Of a DNA stretch of 64,000 nucleotides, positions 52,606 to 62,968 are shown piece after piece (position 1 is the first letter of the stretch; each line of letters begins with the position of its first letter). The notes below the pieces were generated by a model. That model made no database searches. It had not been told where the DNA came from and was given only the letters and a program-made list of their open reading frames with translations. The stretch spans positions 186,001 through 250,000 of the forward strand of contig CAVSAT010000002.1 in NCBI GenBank assembly GCA_963726005.1, in the 5' to 3' direction. A program made the position numbers and the translations under genes. The DNA is from Bog-473 sp963726005. Lineage in GTDB: Bacteria; Actinomycetota; Acidimicrobiia; Acidimicrobiales; RAAP-2.

Positions 52606-53577
52606 ATGGCGTACACAATCGACGTGCACCTCTCACCCGAAGAGGTGCGCAACCAAATGCGCTCCGATGCGGTCGCGGGGCTGCAGGGCAAGGAGAAGTC
52701 GATCCCGCCCGTGTGGTTCTACGACCAACGGGGAAGCCGACTGTTCGAGGTGATCACTCAGCTTCCTGAGTACTACCCGACCCGGGCGGAGCGGGCGCTC
52801 CTGTTGGAGAACGCCTCTGCCATCGCCGAGCTTTCCAAGGCCGACACGCTGGTGGAGCTGGGCGCCGGAGCGTGCGACAAGACGCGTGTCCTGCTCACCG
52901 CTCTCCAAGAAGCCGGCACGCTGACGAGGTACGTGCCGTTCGACGTCAGCGACGAATTCCTCCGGGGCGCCGCCACCACGTTGTCGGAGGAGTTCGACAC
53001 GCTTGACATCCATCTGGTCATCGGCGACTTCCATCACCATCTTGCCGAGATCCCGACGGAGGGGAGGCGGATGATCGCCTTCCTGGGCGGGACGATCGGC
53101 AATCTCACCCCCGCGCAACGCGCCCGGTTCCTGTTCGACCTCAACTGCACCATGTCGAGCGACGACTCGCTGCTCATCGGCACTGACCTGGTCAAGGACC
53201 GCCAGCGGCTCGTGGCGGCGTACGACGATGCCGCCGGCGTCACGGCGGACTTCAACCGCAACGTGCTGCGGGTGCTCAATGATCAGCTGGGGGGCGACTT
53301 CGATCCAGAGCTCTTCGGGCACGTCGCACTGTGGAACGAGGGCGAGCAGTGGATCGAGATGCGGCTCCGCGCCGCGGAGGCGACCGAGGTGTCACTCACG
53401 GGTGCCGGCATCACCGTCCGCTTTGACGAGGGCGAGGACCTCCTGACCGAGATCAGCTCCAAGTTCACGCCCGAGCAGGTCGAGAACGAACTGTTCCAAG
53501 CCGGTTTCGTGCTCGAGGGAATGTGGGGGGCGGAGGAGGGAGAATTCCTGCTCTCCCTGGCGCACCCGATCTGTTGA
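52606..53577 (+). CDS. egtD: L-histidine N(alpha)-methyltransferase EgtD
   Basis: 323 residues: PVWFYDQRGSRLFEVITQLP and EYYPTRAERALLLENA (the Tyr pair for histidine), LVELGAGACDKTRVLLTAL (SAM loop), YVPFDVSDEFLRGAATTL, MIAFLGGTIGNLTPAQRARF and LLIGTDLVKDRQRLVAAYDD. It methylates histidine three times to hercynine. Together with EgtB it makes the core of ergothioneine synthesis. egtA, egtC and egtE are not next to it. Confidence 0.96.
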   Translation: MAYTIDVHLSPEEVRNQMRSDAVAGLQGKEKSIPPVWFYDQRGSRLFEVITQLPEYYPTRAERALLLENASAIAELSKADTLVELGAGACDKTRVLLTALQEAGTLTRYVPFDVSDEFLRGAATTLSEEFDTLDIHLVIGDFHHHLAEIPTEGRRMIAFLGGTIGNLTPAQRARFLFDLNCTMSSDDSLLIGTDLVKDRQRLVAAYDDAAGVTADFNRNVLRVLNDQLGGDFDPELFGHVALWNEGEQWIEMRLRAAEATEVSLTGAGITVRFDEGEDLLTEISSKFTPEQVENELFQAGFVLEGMWGAEEGEFLLSLAHPIC

Positions 53578-53604
53578 CGGGGCCGCCCTCTCTGTCATGA
53601 CCAC

Positions 53605-56357
53605 CTAGCCGACGTGCTGCGGCACCTCGGCGCCTCTCGCCGTCACCTCGGGCCGTGCCGGCGATTGTTGCCCGTTCACTGGCCGGCGGCGCCGTACGAG
53701 CCACACGATCAACAGCGCCACCAAGAGCGCGCTGGCACCGAGGCTGAGGGCGCTCGCCACGAGGAAGTGCGGTGGTCGGTAGTGGAAGGTCACCAGATCG
53801 TTCCCGGCCGGGATGCGGACGCGCTGGACGAGGTCGAAGGAGCCGACCGGGATGTTCTCGGCCCTTCTCTCCGTTGACCGAGACGGTGGCCGACCATCCC
53901 GAATCCCAAGCGACCGAACGGACCAGAGTTGAGGCCGAGGGGGCATCGACCCGGATCTCTTCGGACTTCGTTGAGCTCGAGACGACCACGATACGCAGTG
54001 GCCGGCCAGCGGTCGTGGAGGCCGAGATCGGCGCGGGGGGCGTGCGCAAGGTGAACACCGCGTAGCCCTCGGAGAAACCGGCCTGCTGCCATTGGCCCGG
54101 CACGAGCACCGACGACAGTGATCCTCCCAGCTCATAGGGGCGGCCACCCGCCGTGATGACCGCCCGCTGCGCCGGGAGGGACCCGATGACCTGCACCGAC
54201 AGGCCCACGGCCGCCCCCGTCGGGAGGCGACCTGTCACGCTGGTGGCTCCGGTGCGGACCGGCAGCGTGCTGCCCCAGTGCGTCGACCCATCGGCGGACA
54301 ACGCACCGAGACGCACGAGCGTGCCGGGACGCGCGCCCTGCGCGAGGACGAGGGTGGCAGAGTTGAGTTCGAGGGACTCGCCGAAGAACCACGCCGACGT
54401 CTGTCCCGTCCGCAACGGCGGTCGGGGCCCGGGGTAGAACGGGTAGGCGGTGGCGTTGAAGTTTGCTCCGTAGCCCCGGAACAGGGCGGGGTCGCTGCCG
54501 TAATTCTCGCTCAACTGGTGGACGTCGCCGATGGAACGCGGCATCGACGCGAGCGGAACGAGGAAGTACTCGGGCACGGTCACCACCTCTCGGAGGTCCA
54601 GCCGGTCGAGCGTTCCCGAGGCCAACTGCCCAATGTCGAGGTTGTACTGCTCATGGGTGTGGGTGGCGGACTCGTAGCTCCCGTTCACGATGGAGGCGTA
54701 GCCGGACACCGATGGCAGCTTGGGGACGATATTGAGGTCGGGCACGCCCTGGGGACTCCAGGGATAGCTGGCGTAGGCCTGGGGGTCGTAGTTCACCATC
54801 CGCCCACCGGGTGCGAGGTGCGCCGCAGTGAGCTGCTGCACGGGTGTGGTCCCGCTGACGAGGTCGTTGGGTGGCGGCCTCGACAGCTGGCTGGTGATCC
54901 CCATCAACCCGAGGTCGACGGCGACGAAGACCGCGGCCAACCGCGCCCAAGGGACGGTGCCGAGCCTGGGCCGGATCCAGACCAATGCCGCCGCGACCGC
55001 CGTGAAGACGACCGCGAAGACGGTGGCCTCGCGCACGGTCCCGACGACGTAGGCGTTCGCCGGCACGCCGGCGAACACGTGGAGGACCGAGGCGGGTGCG
55101 GCCGCCGCCCAGATCGCCAAGGCCGCGGCGACGCCGAACGGCAGGAGAGCCGTGATTCGGTCCCAGCGCTTCATCGGGTCGTGGGCCCGCTGCGCCCCCG
55201 CGTCCGTGCGGTCGATCCAGCCTGCGAACAGCACGCAGATGGCGGTGGCCACCGTGATCAAGTTGCGGCTCTGGAGGCGCTGGTGCCCGTAGAGCGGGAC
55301 GCTGTTGAACAGATGCTCGAGCGGCGTATTGGAGCCAAGGGCAAGGAGGAAGCCGAAGATCCCGACCACGTACCACGTGAGCCGGTCACGAGCCGGGAGC
55401 CGGCTCGGCCAGCGTCGGTGCACCAGGGTGAGGATTGCGATGAGGGGCAGCACACCGAGGTACAGCCCGACCTCCGGCAGGTTGTACTGGCTGAAGAACT
55501 GCTGTTCGCCGAGTCGCCCGTACCCACCGTCGAGGTACGGGACAAGGGCGAGGATGCTGAACGGGCGTGGGGAAGCTCCCGGCTGCGGCGAACACGCCGC
55601 TCCCCCGCTGTGAATTGCGGATCGCCTCGAGACCCGGCAGCCACTGAATGGCGGCCAGGGAGAGGGCGAGCGCGATGCCGGCCGCGCCCCTCGAAAACAC
55701 CCGCCACCATCGCTCCCTGTTCACCCCGGCCGACATGACCGCAAACGCGAGGACGAGGAAGGCCTCGTCGAGCATCGCCTCGGGCGCGCCGCCAAGGATG
55801 ACCGACGCGTAGGCGATGCCGAAGACGATGGTCCAGCGCCATCGGCCGTCGCGGACGATGTGCAAGACCGACAGCAGCAACCACGGGATGGCGACGAACC
55901 CCTCGGTCATGTCGACGTGGTTGACCTGGCTGAGTACGGGTCCGGCGAACGCGAAGGTCGCGGCACCGAGGACGCTGGCGGCCGTCGAGAGTGCGAGCGC
56001 CCGGAGGAAGACGTACATGCCGATCGCGATGGCGGAGAAGAGGATGACCTCGGTGGCAATCCAGGCGGCACGGTCCGGGAGGACCACGAAGAGCCCCGTG
56101 AGGGGGTGGAACGCCCCGGCGTTGAAATCGGCCATCAGGGGCGTGCCGCTGAAGATGTACGGGTTCCAGAAGGGCAGCTGGCCATGGCGGTACATGGAGC
56201 CGACCAGGACACGAAGCGGATAGTTCTGCTGCAGGTTGTCGCCGGTGAGGAGGAGTCGGCCGCCGATGAGGTCCGGGAGCACGAACGCAGCCGTCGGGAT
56301 GATGATCAGCACGAGGTAGGGCCACAGGGGCCCGATGTGTGCTCGGATTCGGTTCAC
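53605..56357 (-). CDS. YfhO family membrane protein, frameshifted at two places
   Basis: A large GT-C-like membrane protein read in three frames. From GTG 56357: GPLWPYLVLIIIPTAAFVLP, then GDNLQQNYPLRVLVGSMYRH and GQLPFWNPYIFSGTPLMADF (YfhO signature region with the acidic catalytic site), AGAFHPLTGLFVVL and PGLEAIRNSQRGSG. Near 55569-55572 (a GGGG run) one extra base shifts the frame; FSILALVPYLDGGYGRLGEQ and QFFSQYNLPEVGLYLGVLPL continue. Near 53861-53870 a second one-base shift precedes NIPVGSFDLVQRVRIPAGND and a final transmembrane segment. Repaired length is about 917 residues. Bacillus YfhO relatives transfer sugars to lipoteichoic acid. Confidence 0.82.
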
Positions 56358-56446
56358 TGACGAGGAGCTACCTTCCGGATACCTGAGTCGGCACTCTCCG
56401 CCGAGGGCCGGCGCGGCGCAATCGGCGCAAGCTAGCCCTCCACTCC

Positions 56447-57662
56447 TCAGAGGGTCAGGCGGGGTGCTTCGAAGTGGACTCTTCCGATTGGGACGGCGTG
56501 GTGCGGGTGATCGTCGCTCGACGTCGAGCGCCACATGACCTTTGGCTCGAGGGCGCTCCGTTCGAGTCGAACGAGATTCGCCCGGGCGATGGATACCAGG
56601 TCGGCGAGCAGTTCGTCACCGAGCAGGAAGGGCAGCAGTCCCAGGTCGAGGAGCTTCGTGTGCGCCGCCCGGTAGTAGTGCTCCTCCAGCTCCACTCGGG
56701 GGTCGTCGAGGTGGATGATCTCGGCGCCCCCCACGGCATCCGAGACCTTCTCCGCCAGCTCACCGACGGAGAAGGACTCGGTGAACTGGTTGTAGACACG
56801 GAACTCACCCGCCTCGCGCGGGGTTCCGGAGCGCCAGCTCGACGCACGCCAGCGTGTCGCGAATATCGAGAAACCCACGGGTCTGGCCACCCTTCCCGTA
56901 GACCGTCAGTGGCTCACCGGCCGCGGCCTGAATCACGAACCGGTTGAGGACCGTGCCGAAGACGGCGTCGTAGTCGAAGCGGGTCGCCAGGTCGGGATGC
57001 AAGGTGGTCTCGGGGGTGGACTGTCCGTAGACCACCCCCTGGTTGAGGTCGGTCGATCGCAGGCCCCAGGCCCGGCAGCAAAACGCGATGTTGTGGCTGT
57101 CGTGGACTTTGGACAGGTGGTAGAAGCTCCCCGGCTGCTTCGGGAAGGGTAGGACGTCGGTGCGGCCACGATGGGTGATCTCGATGTAGCCCTCTTCGAT
57201 GTCGATGTTGGGTGTGCCGTACTCCCCCATGGTCCCCAGCTTCACGAGATGAATCGACGGGTCCACTTCCGCGATGGCGTAGAGCAGGTTGAGCGTGCCG
57301 ACCACGTTGTTCACCTGGGTGTAGACGGCATGCTTGCGGTCCACCATGGAGTACGGGGCGCTCCTCTGCTCGGCGAAGTGGACGATGGCGTCGGGCCTGA
57401 AGCCCGCAACCATGTCCGAGACGAACATCTCTTCGGTCAGGTCGCCGATGAAGACGTCGATGCGCTTGCCCGAGACCTCCTCCCAGCAGTCCACCCGACG
57501 GTGCAGCGAGGCGATGGGCACGAGGGAGTCCACCCCCATTTCCAGGTCGTAGCCCCTCCGGGCGAAATTGTCGGCCACCCCGACCTCGTGGCCCGCCCTC
57601 GAAAGGTGCAGCGCCGTGGGCCAACCCAGATAGCCATCGCCCCCGAGGACCAGAATCCGCAC
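56447..57662 (-). CDS. sqdB: UDP-sulfoquinovose synthase-like NAD-dependent epimerase, frameshifted
   Basis: From GTG 57662 (GGAAGG six bases upstream): VRILVLGGDGYLGWPTALHL, SRAGHEVGVADNFARRGYDL, IVHFAEQRSAPYSMVDRKHA, YTQVNNVVGTLNLLYAIAEV, LPFPKQPGSFYHLSKVHDSH (YxxxK) and YGKGGQTRGFLDIRDTLACV. This matches SQD1/SqdB. One extra base in a GGGG run (56820-56823) ends the frame; it resumes as EFRVYNQFTESFSVGELAEK and HTKLLDLGLLPFLLGDELLA, both typical of SqdB. Repaired length is about 404 residues. The enzyme makes UDP-sulfoquinovose from UDP-glucose and sulfite. Confidence 0.9.
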
Positions 57663-57869
57663 CCGACACCTTCCGTTTCCGTGACAGCCAGATTTCACAT
57701 ACGTGACACCCAAAGTCTTCCCATGTAGCCTGGGACAAGCCTGAGAATCCTGTTAACGAACGTTTCGGACGCACAAAACCGGCCTCAGCTGTGACAGAAT
57801 CACTGCAGTTTCATGAAGATTTTGTCCCCCGCGGTGGAGCACCGCTGGGTTGCACGTAAGGAATCCCCG

Positions 57870-59489
57870 ATGGAGCTCGTCTCATCGAGCACTGGCACCC
57901 CCTCCACGACATTGCCCGAGACCGACGACACAGTGACTCAGGCGCCACCCGCGACCCGGCTGAGCGTCGCGCGCACGGCGGTGTTAGGACTCGTCGGTAC
58001 CACGGCGATCGTCGTCGGGTCCGTCCTCGGTGGCCAGTCCTTCGAGACCCACCTGCCGGGAGCGTGGTTCTTCGGCATGCCGGGCGGGCTGTTCGGTTCT
58101 GCCGGCACCACTGATTCGCTGCCGCCGGTCGCCGCCCTGGCGCTGGTGTTCGGAGGGCTCATCCTCCTCACTCGAGTGTGGCTCGGATTCCTCCGCCACC
58201 TGAACCGGCACAACGGCTTCCCCGTCAAGCGGGTCGTGCTCGTGGTCACGATCTGGGCGGTGCCGCTGCTGCTCGCGCCCCCGCTGTTCAGCCGCGACGT
58301 GTACACCTACGCGGCACAGGGCGAGATGATGAGCCACCACATCGACCCGTACGCCTACGGGCCCGAAGTACTCGGCGCTACCCCGTTCAACACGATGGCC
58401 GACACTGTGTGGTCAGGCACCGAGTCCCCCTACGGCCCCACGTTCCTCGCGGCCGACGGCTTGGTCGACCAGGTCTCCGGGCACCAGATCCTGGCCGACC
58501 TCGTCCTCCTTCGCCTGCTCGAGGTCGGCGGCATCGCGCTCATCGTCGCGGCCACGCCCACGCTGGCCCGCTCGCTCAAACGCGACCCGGCGCACGCAGT
58601 CCTTCTCGGTGCGGGCTCGCCCCTGGTGCTCCTGTCCTTGGTCGCCGGTTCTCACAATGAAGCGTTGATGATCGGGCTCCTCATGGCGGGGCTGGCCGTC
58701 GCCAAACGCTTTGGCACGGTGCCCGGCATCATCTTGTGTGCGCTCGCCGCCGGAGTGAAGTCGCCGGCCGCCCTTGGTGTGCTGTTCCTCGGATGGGTCT
58801 GGGCGGGTCCGGGCACGCCCACGCGTCGCCGCATCGGGCACACGCTTGGTGCCGGACTGATCGCGTTGGCGACGATGGAGGTGATGTCCCTCATCTCGGG
58901 GACGGGCTGGGGGTGGCTGCGCACCACCACCACAGCCAACGCCTCCTTCACCGGTGTCACACCCGTGAACATCGCAGCGAGGGCGGTCTCCATCGCTAGT
59001 CACGTGATGCAGGTTCCGGTGTCCACCATGGACGTGCGGCCCGTCTTCAGCGTTCTCGGACTCCTCATCGCCATCTATGTCGGGTACCGGCTGCTGCTCC
59101 GATCGCCCGACGAGGGCGTCGTGCGCTGTCTCGGCCTGACCTTGCTCGTCCTCGCGCTGCTCGGGCCGATCGTCTGGTCCTGGTACGTGACGTGGGGCGT
59201 GGTCGTGTTGGCGCCCGTCGCCCTTGGCCGCCTTCGTACGGCCCTCATCGTCATCAGCACCTTCTGGGCCTTCGTGGGGATGACCGCGGTGCACGGCATC
59301 TACCTGCGGCTACTCCACACCTTCGTCCTGACAGACCTGCTGCTGATCGCAATGCTCCTCGCCACGGCCATCATGCCGCTCGGGCAGTTCTCAACCGGGC
59401 GGAGCCGGGCCCGACTGCCACGAATGACGCCGGGCGGGGGCGTGTTGGCCGGATCCGGTGCGCACGCCGGCGCGGGTGCCACCACCTGA
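57870..59489 (+). CDS. mptB: MptB-like polyprenol-phosphomannose alpha-1,6-mannosyltransferase
   Basis: 539 residues with about 13 transmembrane segments. FSRDVYTYAAQGEMMSHHID and PYAYGPEVLGATPFNTMADT, WSGTESPYGPTFLAADGLVD and SPLVLLSLVAGSHNEALMIG are the catalytic-loop and conserved blocks of the GT-C mannosyltransferase family that elongates the lipomannan/lipoarabinomannan core in mycobacteria. AAGGA precedes the ATG at 57870, chosen over ATG 57813. Divergent from sqdB with a 207-bp gap. Its true acceptor here is unknown. Confidence 0.87.
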   Translation: MELVSSSTGTPSTTLPETDDTVTQAPPATRLSVARTAVLGLVGTTAIVVGSVLGGQSFETHLPGAWFFGMPGGLFGSAGTTDSLPPVAALALVFGGLILLTRVWLGFLRHLNRHNGFPVKRVVLVVTIWAVPLLLAPPLFSRDVYTYAAQGEMMSHHIDPYAYGPEVLGATPFNTMADTVWSGTESPYGPTFLAADGLVDQVSGHQILADLVLLRLLEVGGIALIVAATPTLARSLKRDPAHAVLLGAGSPLVLLSLVAGSHNEALMIGLLMAGLAVAKRFGTVPGIILCALAAGVKSPAALGVLFLGWVWAGPGTPTRRRIGHTLGAGLIALATMEVMSLISGTGWGWLRTTTTANASFTGVTPVNIAARAVSIASHVMQVPVSTMDVRPVFSVLGLLIAIYVGYRLLLRSPDEGVVRCLGLTLLVLALLGPIVWSWYVTWGVVVLAPVALGRLRTALIVISTFWAFVGMTAVHGIYLRLLHTFVLTDLLLIAMLLATAIMPLGQFSTGRSRARLPRMTPGGGVLAGSGAHAGAGATT

Positions 59490-59536
59490 CCACCTGACCC
59501 ACCCTTCTCCACCTCGTCGAGCGAAGTGCGACGTGA

Positions 59537-59959
59537 TCAGTCGGCCAAATTGAACGCGGAGACGACGTTGGCCGGGCGCAAACGCACGACCCACTCGCCC
59601 GACACCCCGTTGCGGGAGCCGTACTCCTCGGCCCGCTCGGGACCCATGTAGCGACCGCCGATCCGAGTGGCCCAGCGGCGTATCTCGTCGAGATCCTTGC
59701 TGATCTCGACGACGCCCTCGACGACGACGAAGCTGAAGGGTGGCCGCTCGTCGTCGACACAGAACGACGCCCTCGGGTCACGCGCGAGGTTGCGACCCTT
59801 CACCGTCGACTCGCCCGTGTTGAAGACCACGGAGCCGTCGTGGTCGACATCGAACCAGACAGGCGCCACATGGGGCCGTCCGTCGGCACGGACGGTGGCC
59901 AACTTGCCGGTGCGGGGCGGGACCGACGTCAGGAACGCTTGTACCTGCGCCTCGGTCAT
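59537..59959 (-). CDS. PPOX-class F420-type oxidoreductase family protein
   Basis: About 140 residues with a split beta-barrel: MTEAQVQAFLTSVPPRTGKL, ATVRADGRPHVAPVWFDVDH, GSVVFNTGESTVKGRNLARD, PRASFCVDDERPPFSFVVVE and RYMGPERAEEYGSRNG. This belongs to the PPOX/FDOR group that uses F420 or flavin. ATG 59959 is the likelier start; the frame is open to a TTG at 59974. Substrate unknown. Confidence 0.88.
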   Translation of the reverse strand: MTEAQVQAFLTSVPPRTGKLATVRADGRPHVAPVWFDVDHDGSVVFNTGESTVKGRNLARDPRASFCVDDERPPFSFVVVEGVVEISKDLDEIRRWATRIGGRYMGPERAEEYGSRNGVSGEWVVRLRPANVVSAFNLAD

Positions 59960-60022
59960 GGAGCGGTACGGCAAGAACCGGGCCCCTTGCCGCTCAACGG
60001 GTCATCCCTCCGCCGCGACAAC

Positions 60023-60487
60023 TCACGAGGGCGTCCCCCCGTTGGCCGCGTACGCGTCGGACCAGGACTCGATCATGGGGCCGAAGGCAGCCGGGTTGTA
60101 GGCGTCCTCCTCGTAGGAGAACTTCATGTCGCCGGCGTAGTGCAGCACCGTGATGTTGTGGGCCTGGTGGACCGAACCGTCGCCGGGATCCTGCATGCGG
60201 TTCTCAATCCGGCAGACCCACCAGCCGCGCGCTTCGTCGCACACACACCACACGTGGGGGAAGGAGTTCATCAGCCGATTGGGCCATTCCGCCATGAGAG
60301 GGGCGATCCATGCGTAGATCTCCTCCGGCCCATGGAAGGTGCCGAACGTGTGCTCCAGGTACTCGGCGTCGTCGGTGAACAGGTGCGCCCAGTCGCGCCA
60401 GTCTCCGCTGGCCGCACAGCGGTTGGCGGTCTCGACGTAGTGCTGGTGTGCCCGCTCCAGCTCGTCCCGGCTCCATTTCTGCGTCAC
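60023..60487 (-). CDS. SnoaL-like / NTF2-fold domain protein
   Basis: 154 residues. The GTG start at 60487 overlaps the stop of the EthD gene (GTGA). HYVETANRCAASGDWRDWAH, LFTDDAEYLEHTFGTFHGPE, IYAWIAPLMAEWPNRLMNSF and WWVCRIENRMQDPGDG are typical of the NTF2/SnoaL fold. Members are polyketide cyclases, steroid isomerase-like or dehydratase-like enzymes. Which activity applies is open. Confidence 0.85.
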   Translation of the reverse strand: MTQKWSRDELERAHQHYVETANRCAASGDWRDWAHLFTDDAEYLEHTFGTFHGPEEIYAWIAPLMAEWPNRLMNSFPHVWCVCDEARGWWVCRIENRMQDPGDGSVHQAHNITVLHYAGDMKFSYEEDAYNPAAFGPMIESWSDAYAANGGTPS

Positions 60488-61206
60488 GACTTGAGTATCC
60501 ACTCACTCATGGTGACACTCCGGAGGGTGTCGAGCTCGACGAACGCGGTGATCTCGTCGATCATCTGGGTGACGTGGGCGTTCATGCGTTCCGGATCACC
60601 GTCGGCGCAATAGAACAGCATGGGGTCGGTCACATGCTCCAGTGAGGGCCACGCCTCCTCCACGATGCCGGCCAGCGGCGGAGCCCCGGCGGTGAGGGCA
60701 CGGAACACGGCGTTGCGGACATAACGGCTGCGGGGCTGGATCGCTTCGGTGATCGGCGAAATCCGGGAGTGCCACCGAGCCATCCACTCGTCGAGGGTCT
60801 GGTCCGGATGTTGCTCCAGGAGCGCAACCGTGAGCACCCCGGGTGAGCGCCGGCCATCGGGCCAGTCGCGCGGCGTCGACCAGCGGTTGCCCCCGTAGTC
60901 GCGGTAGAGGGACTCGACGACCGAGTAGCCCGCCAGGCGTTCCGTCGCGGCGGTCAGCACCTTCTCGAACGGCGCGCGGACGTCGACCGCATCCACCCAG
61001 AGCGACACCAGCGCGTGCAGCGGCGTCTCCCCCTCGGGTGTGGGCACTGGAGACGGGATGTCGCTCTCGGGGTCCCGCACGTCGATGGTCAGGCGCAAGG
61101 GGTCGAGGGTGAGGAGCGCCTCGGCCACCGGACCGAGCACCACCTCTGCCACCTCGGCCCGGCTGCTCCCCGGCCCGAGCCACGCGAGGTACATCAGCTT
61201 CTCCAC
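60484..61206 (-). CDS. EthD domain-containing protein
   Basis: 240 residues with two ferredoxin-like halves. ALLEQHPDQTLDEWMARWHS and SRYVRNAVFRALTAGAPPLA match the EthD repeat; the first half (MEKLMYLAWLGPGSSRAEVA) is more diverged. GTG 61206 has GAGGGAG eight bases upstream. EthD-type proteins accompany ring- or ether-degradation pathways. It is coupled to the SnoaL-like gene by GTGA overlap. Confidence 0.85.
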   Translation of the reverse strand: MEKLMYLAWLGPGSSRAEVAEVVLGPVAEALLTLDPLRLTIDVRDPESDIPSPVPTPEGETPLHALVSLWVDAVDVRAPFEKVLTAATERLAGYSVVESLYRDYGGNRWSTPRDWPDGRRSPGVLTVALLEQHPDQTLDEWMARWHSRISPITEAIQPRSRYVRNAVFRALTAGAPPLAGIVEEAWPSLEHVTDPMLFYCADGDPERMNAHVTQMIDEITAFVELDTLRSVTMSEWILKS

Positions 61207-61219
61207 GGCACCATCTCCC

Positions 61220-62009
61220 TCACCAGGTCAGCCCGAGCGCGTCACGCATCGTGGCCTCGAACTCCGCGTCACTGAGCGTCCGCCGCAGCTCGAGCACCAT
61301 CGCGGCGTCCTTCCCGACCTCCACCCGCAGCGGGGTGGTCGGGTCCTCGAGGGCATCGGCCACGGCGGACCCGACGACCGCTGGACCCGGTCGCCCGGAC
61401 GGGCCGACCAGGGTGGACACGGTCCCGGCCCATTGCGCATGGAGGTCGGCGTACACGGGCGGGCCGGGATGGTCCGATTCATGCTTCATCCCCGGGGCGA
61501 TGTACCCCGGCTCGATGATGACCACCCGGATCCCGAAGTGCCCGAGCTCGAAATGGAGGGTCTCCGAGAGCGCCTCGAGAGCGTGTTTCGATGCGGCGTA
61601 GGCGCCCTCGAGCGGCGTCCCGATCCTGCCCTGCACCGAGCTGATGTTCACCAGCACCCCGCTCCCACGCTCGCGCCGAGCGCGGCACCACGGCCTGCGC
61701 CAACCGCAATGGGCCGAGCGCGTTGACGTCGAGCACGCGAGCGAGCGCTTCGAGCGGGTAGGACTCCAACGGGCCATGCCCTGTCAGGCCGGCGTTGTTG
61801 ACCACGGCGTCGAGCTCTCCGGCCTCCGCGACGGCGCGGCGGACCGACTCGGGGTCGCTGACGTCGAGCGAGAGGATCCGGGTCGCCGGCAGTCCGGCCA
61901 GCAGGCTCACGTCCCGCGCCGTCGCGACCACCTCGTGGCCCCGATCGGCCAGCACTTCGACGGTGGCGCGGCCGATGGCCCGCGCCGCGCCGGTGACGAG
62001 CACACGCAC
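61220..62009 (-). CDS. SDR family oxidoreductase, frameshifted
   Basis: From GTG 62009: VRVLVTGAARAIGRATVEVL (NAD loop), ATARDVSLLAGLPATRILSL, DVSDPESVRRAVAEAGELDA, VVNNAGLTGHGPLESYPLEA and NALGPLRLAQAVVPRS. A one-base excess near 61667-61685 breaks the frame; it resumes as GSGVLVNISSVQGRIGTPLE (catalytic Ser), GAYAASKHALEALSETLHFE (YxxxK) and VVIIEPGYIAPGMKHE. Repaired length about 262 residues. It is between the EthD gene and another SDR gene, two bases after the latter's stop. Confidence 0.85.
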
Positions 62010-62011
62010 GC

Positions 62012-62890
62012 TCAGGTCTCGCGCGGCGAGGTGAGGCCCACTAGCTCCTCGCTCACCTGCCACAGCCGCCGTGCCGCGTCGGGGTCCTGCGCCCACGGCT
62101 TGGGCCGCTTGGGCTTGCACTTGACGAAGTACTCCCCGGTCACGCCGGCCACCTCCGGGGACGACGACAGATACACCGACGTAAGGGCGCCCTTCGCCGG
62201 CGAGAGGAAGAAGGGACTGCTGACCTTGATCCCGAGGGCGAGTAGACCCCGGGCGTCACCATCTGCCCCGTAGCCGGTCCGAACGGTGCCGGGATGGAGC
62301 GAGTTCGCGGTCACCTCCGCGCTCCCGAGCCGCCGCGCCAGCTCCAGGGTGAACAGCATGTTGGCCAGCTTCGACTGCCCGTAGACCCGCATGGGGCGGT
62401 AGCGCTTCTCGGACTGGAGGTCATCGAAGGGAATTCCCTTGCGGGCCGAACCGTGCGCGGTCGAGGCCACGTTGACGATGCGGGAAGGGGCGGAGGCGCG
62501 GATCCGGTCGAGAAGGAGGCTCGTGAGGAGGAAGGGCCCCAGGTGGTTCGTGGCAAAGGTCGCTTCCAGCCCCTGGGCCGTCTCGGCCCGCTGGGTCAGC
62601 ACGAGGCCCGCGTTGTTCACGAGCACGTCCAGCCGGGGCGCCTGCTCGAGGATCTCGTCCGCACCCCGCCGCACGGAGGAGAAGTCGGACAGATCGAAGG
62701 TCACGAGTTGAACCTGACCGGCTCCGTCGACCCGCTGCCCGATCGCCGCCACTGCCGCACGGCCCTTGTCGGCGTTGCGAGCGGTCACAAGGACACGGGC
62801 GCCCATCCCAGCCAGCGCCGCGGCTGTCTCGAACCCGATGCCGGAATTGCCACCCGTGACGACGACCGTCTTTCCCTGCATGTCCGGCAC
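62012..62890 (-). CDS. SDR family oxidoreductase, retinol-dehydrogenase-like
   Basis: 292 residues, in one intact frame: KTVVVTGGNSGIGFETAAAL, RLDVLVNNAGLVLTQRAETA, ATFATNHLGPFLLTSLLLDR, RIVNVASTAHGSARKGIPFD and RVYGQSKLANMLFTLELARR (YxxxK). The N-A-G and YGQSKLAN motifs place it with extended retinol/WW-domain-like dehydrogenases. The substrate is unknown. It is in a minus-strand run with EthD and sulfatase genes. Confidence 0.9.
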   Translation of the reverse strand: MPDMQGKTVVVTGGNSGIGFETAAALAGMGARVLVTARNADKGRAAVAAIGQRVDGAGQVQLVTFDLSDFSSVRRGADEILEQAPRLDVLVNNAGLVLTQRAETAQGLEATFATNHLGPFLLTSLLLDRIRASAPSRIVNVASTAHGSARKGIPFDDLQSEKRYRPMRVYGQSKLANMLFTLELARRLGSAEVTANSLHPGTVRTGYGADGDARGLLALGIKVSSPFFLSPAKGALTSVYLSSSPEVAGVTGEYFVKCKPKRPKPWAQDPDAARRLWQVSEELVGLTSPRET

Positions 62891-62968
62891 CCACAGCCTC
62901 CTCGTGACGAGCAGGCGTCAGCATTCCACACCCGCTCGCAGCGGAGTCAGGAGCCGATCGGCGCCCGG

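Noticed and set aside
57663..57869. tRNA or small RNA gene between sqdB and mptB
   Set aside because: No cloverleaf or strong stem could be found; it looks like a plain divergent promoter region.
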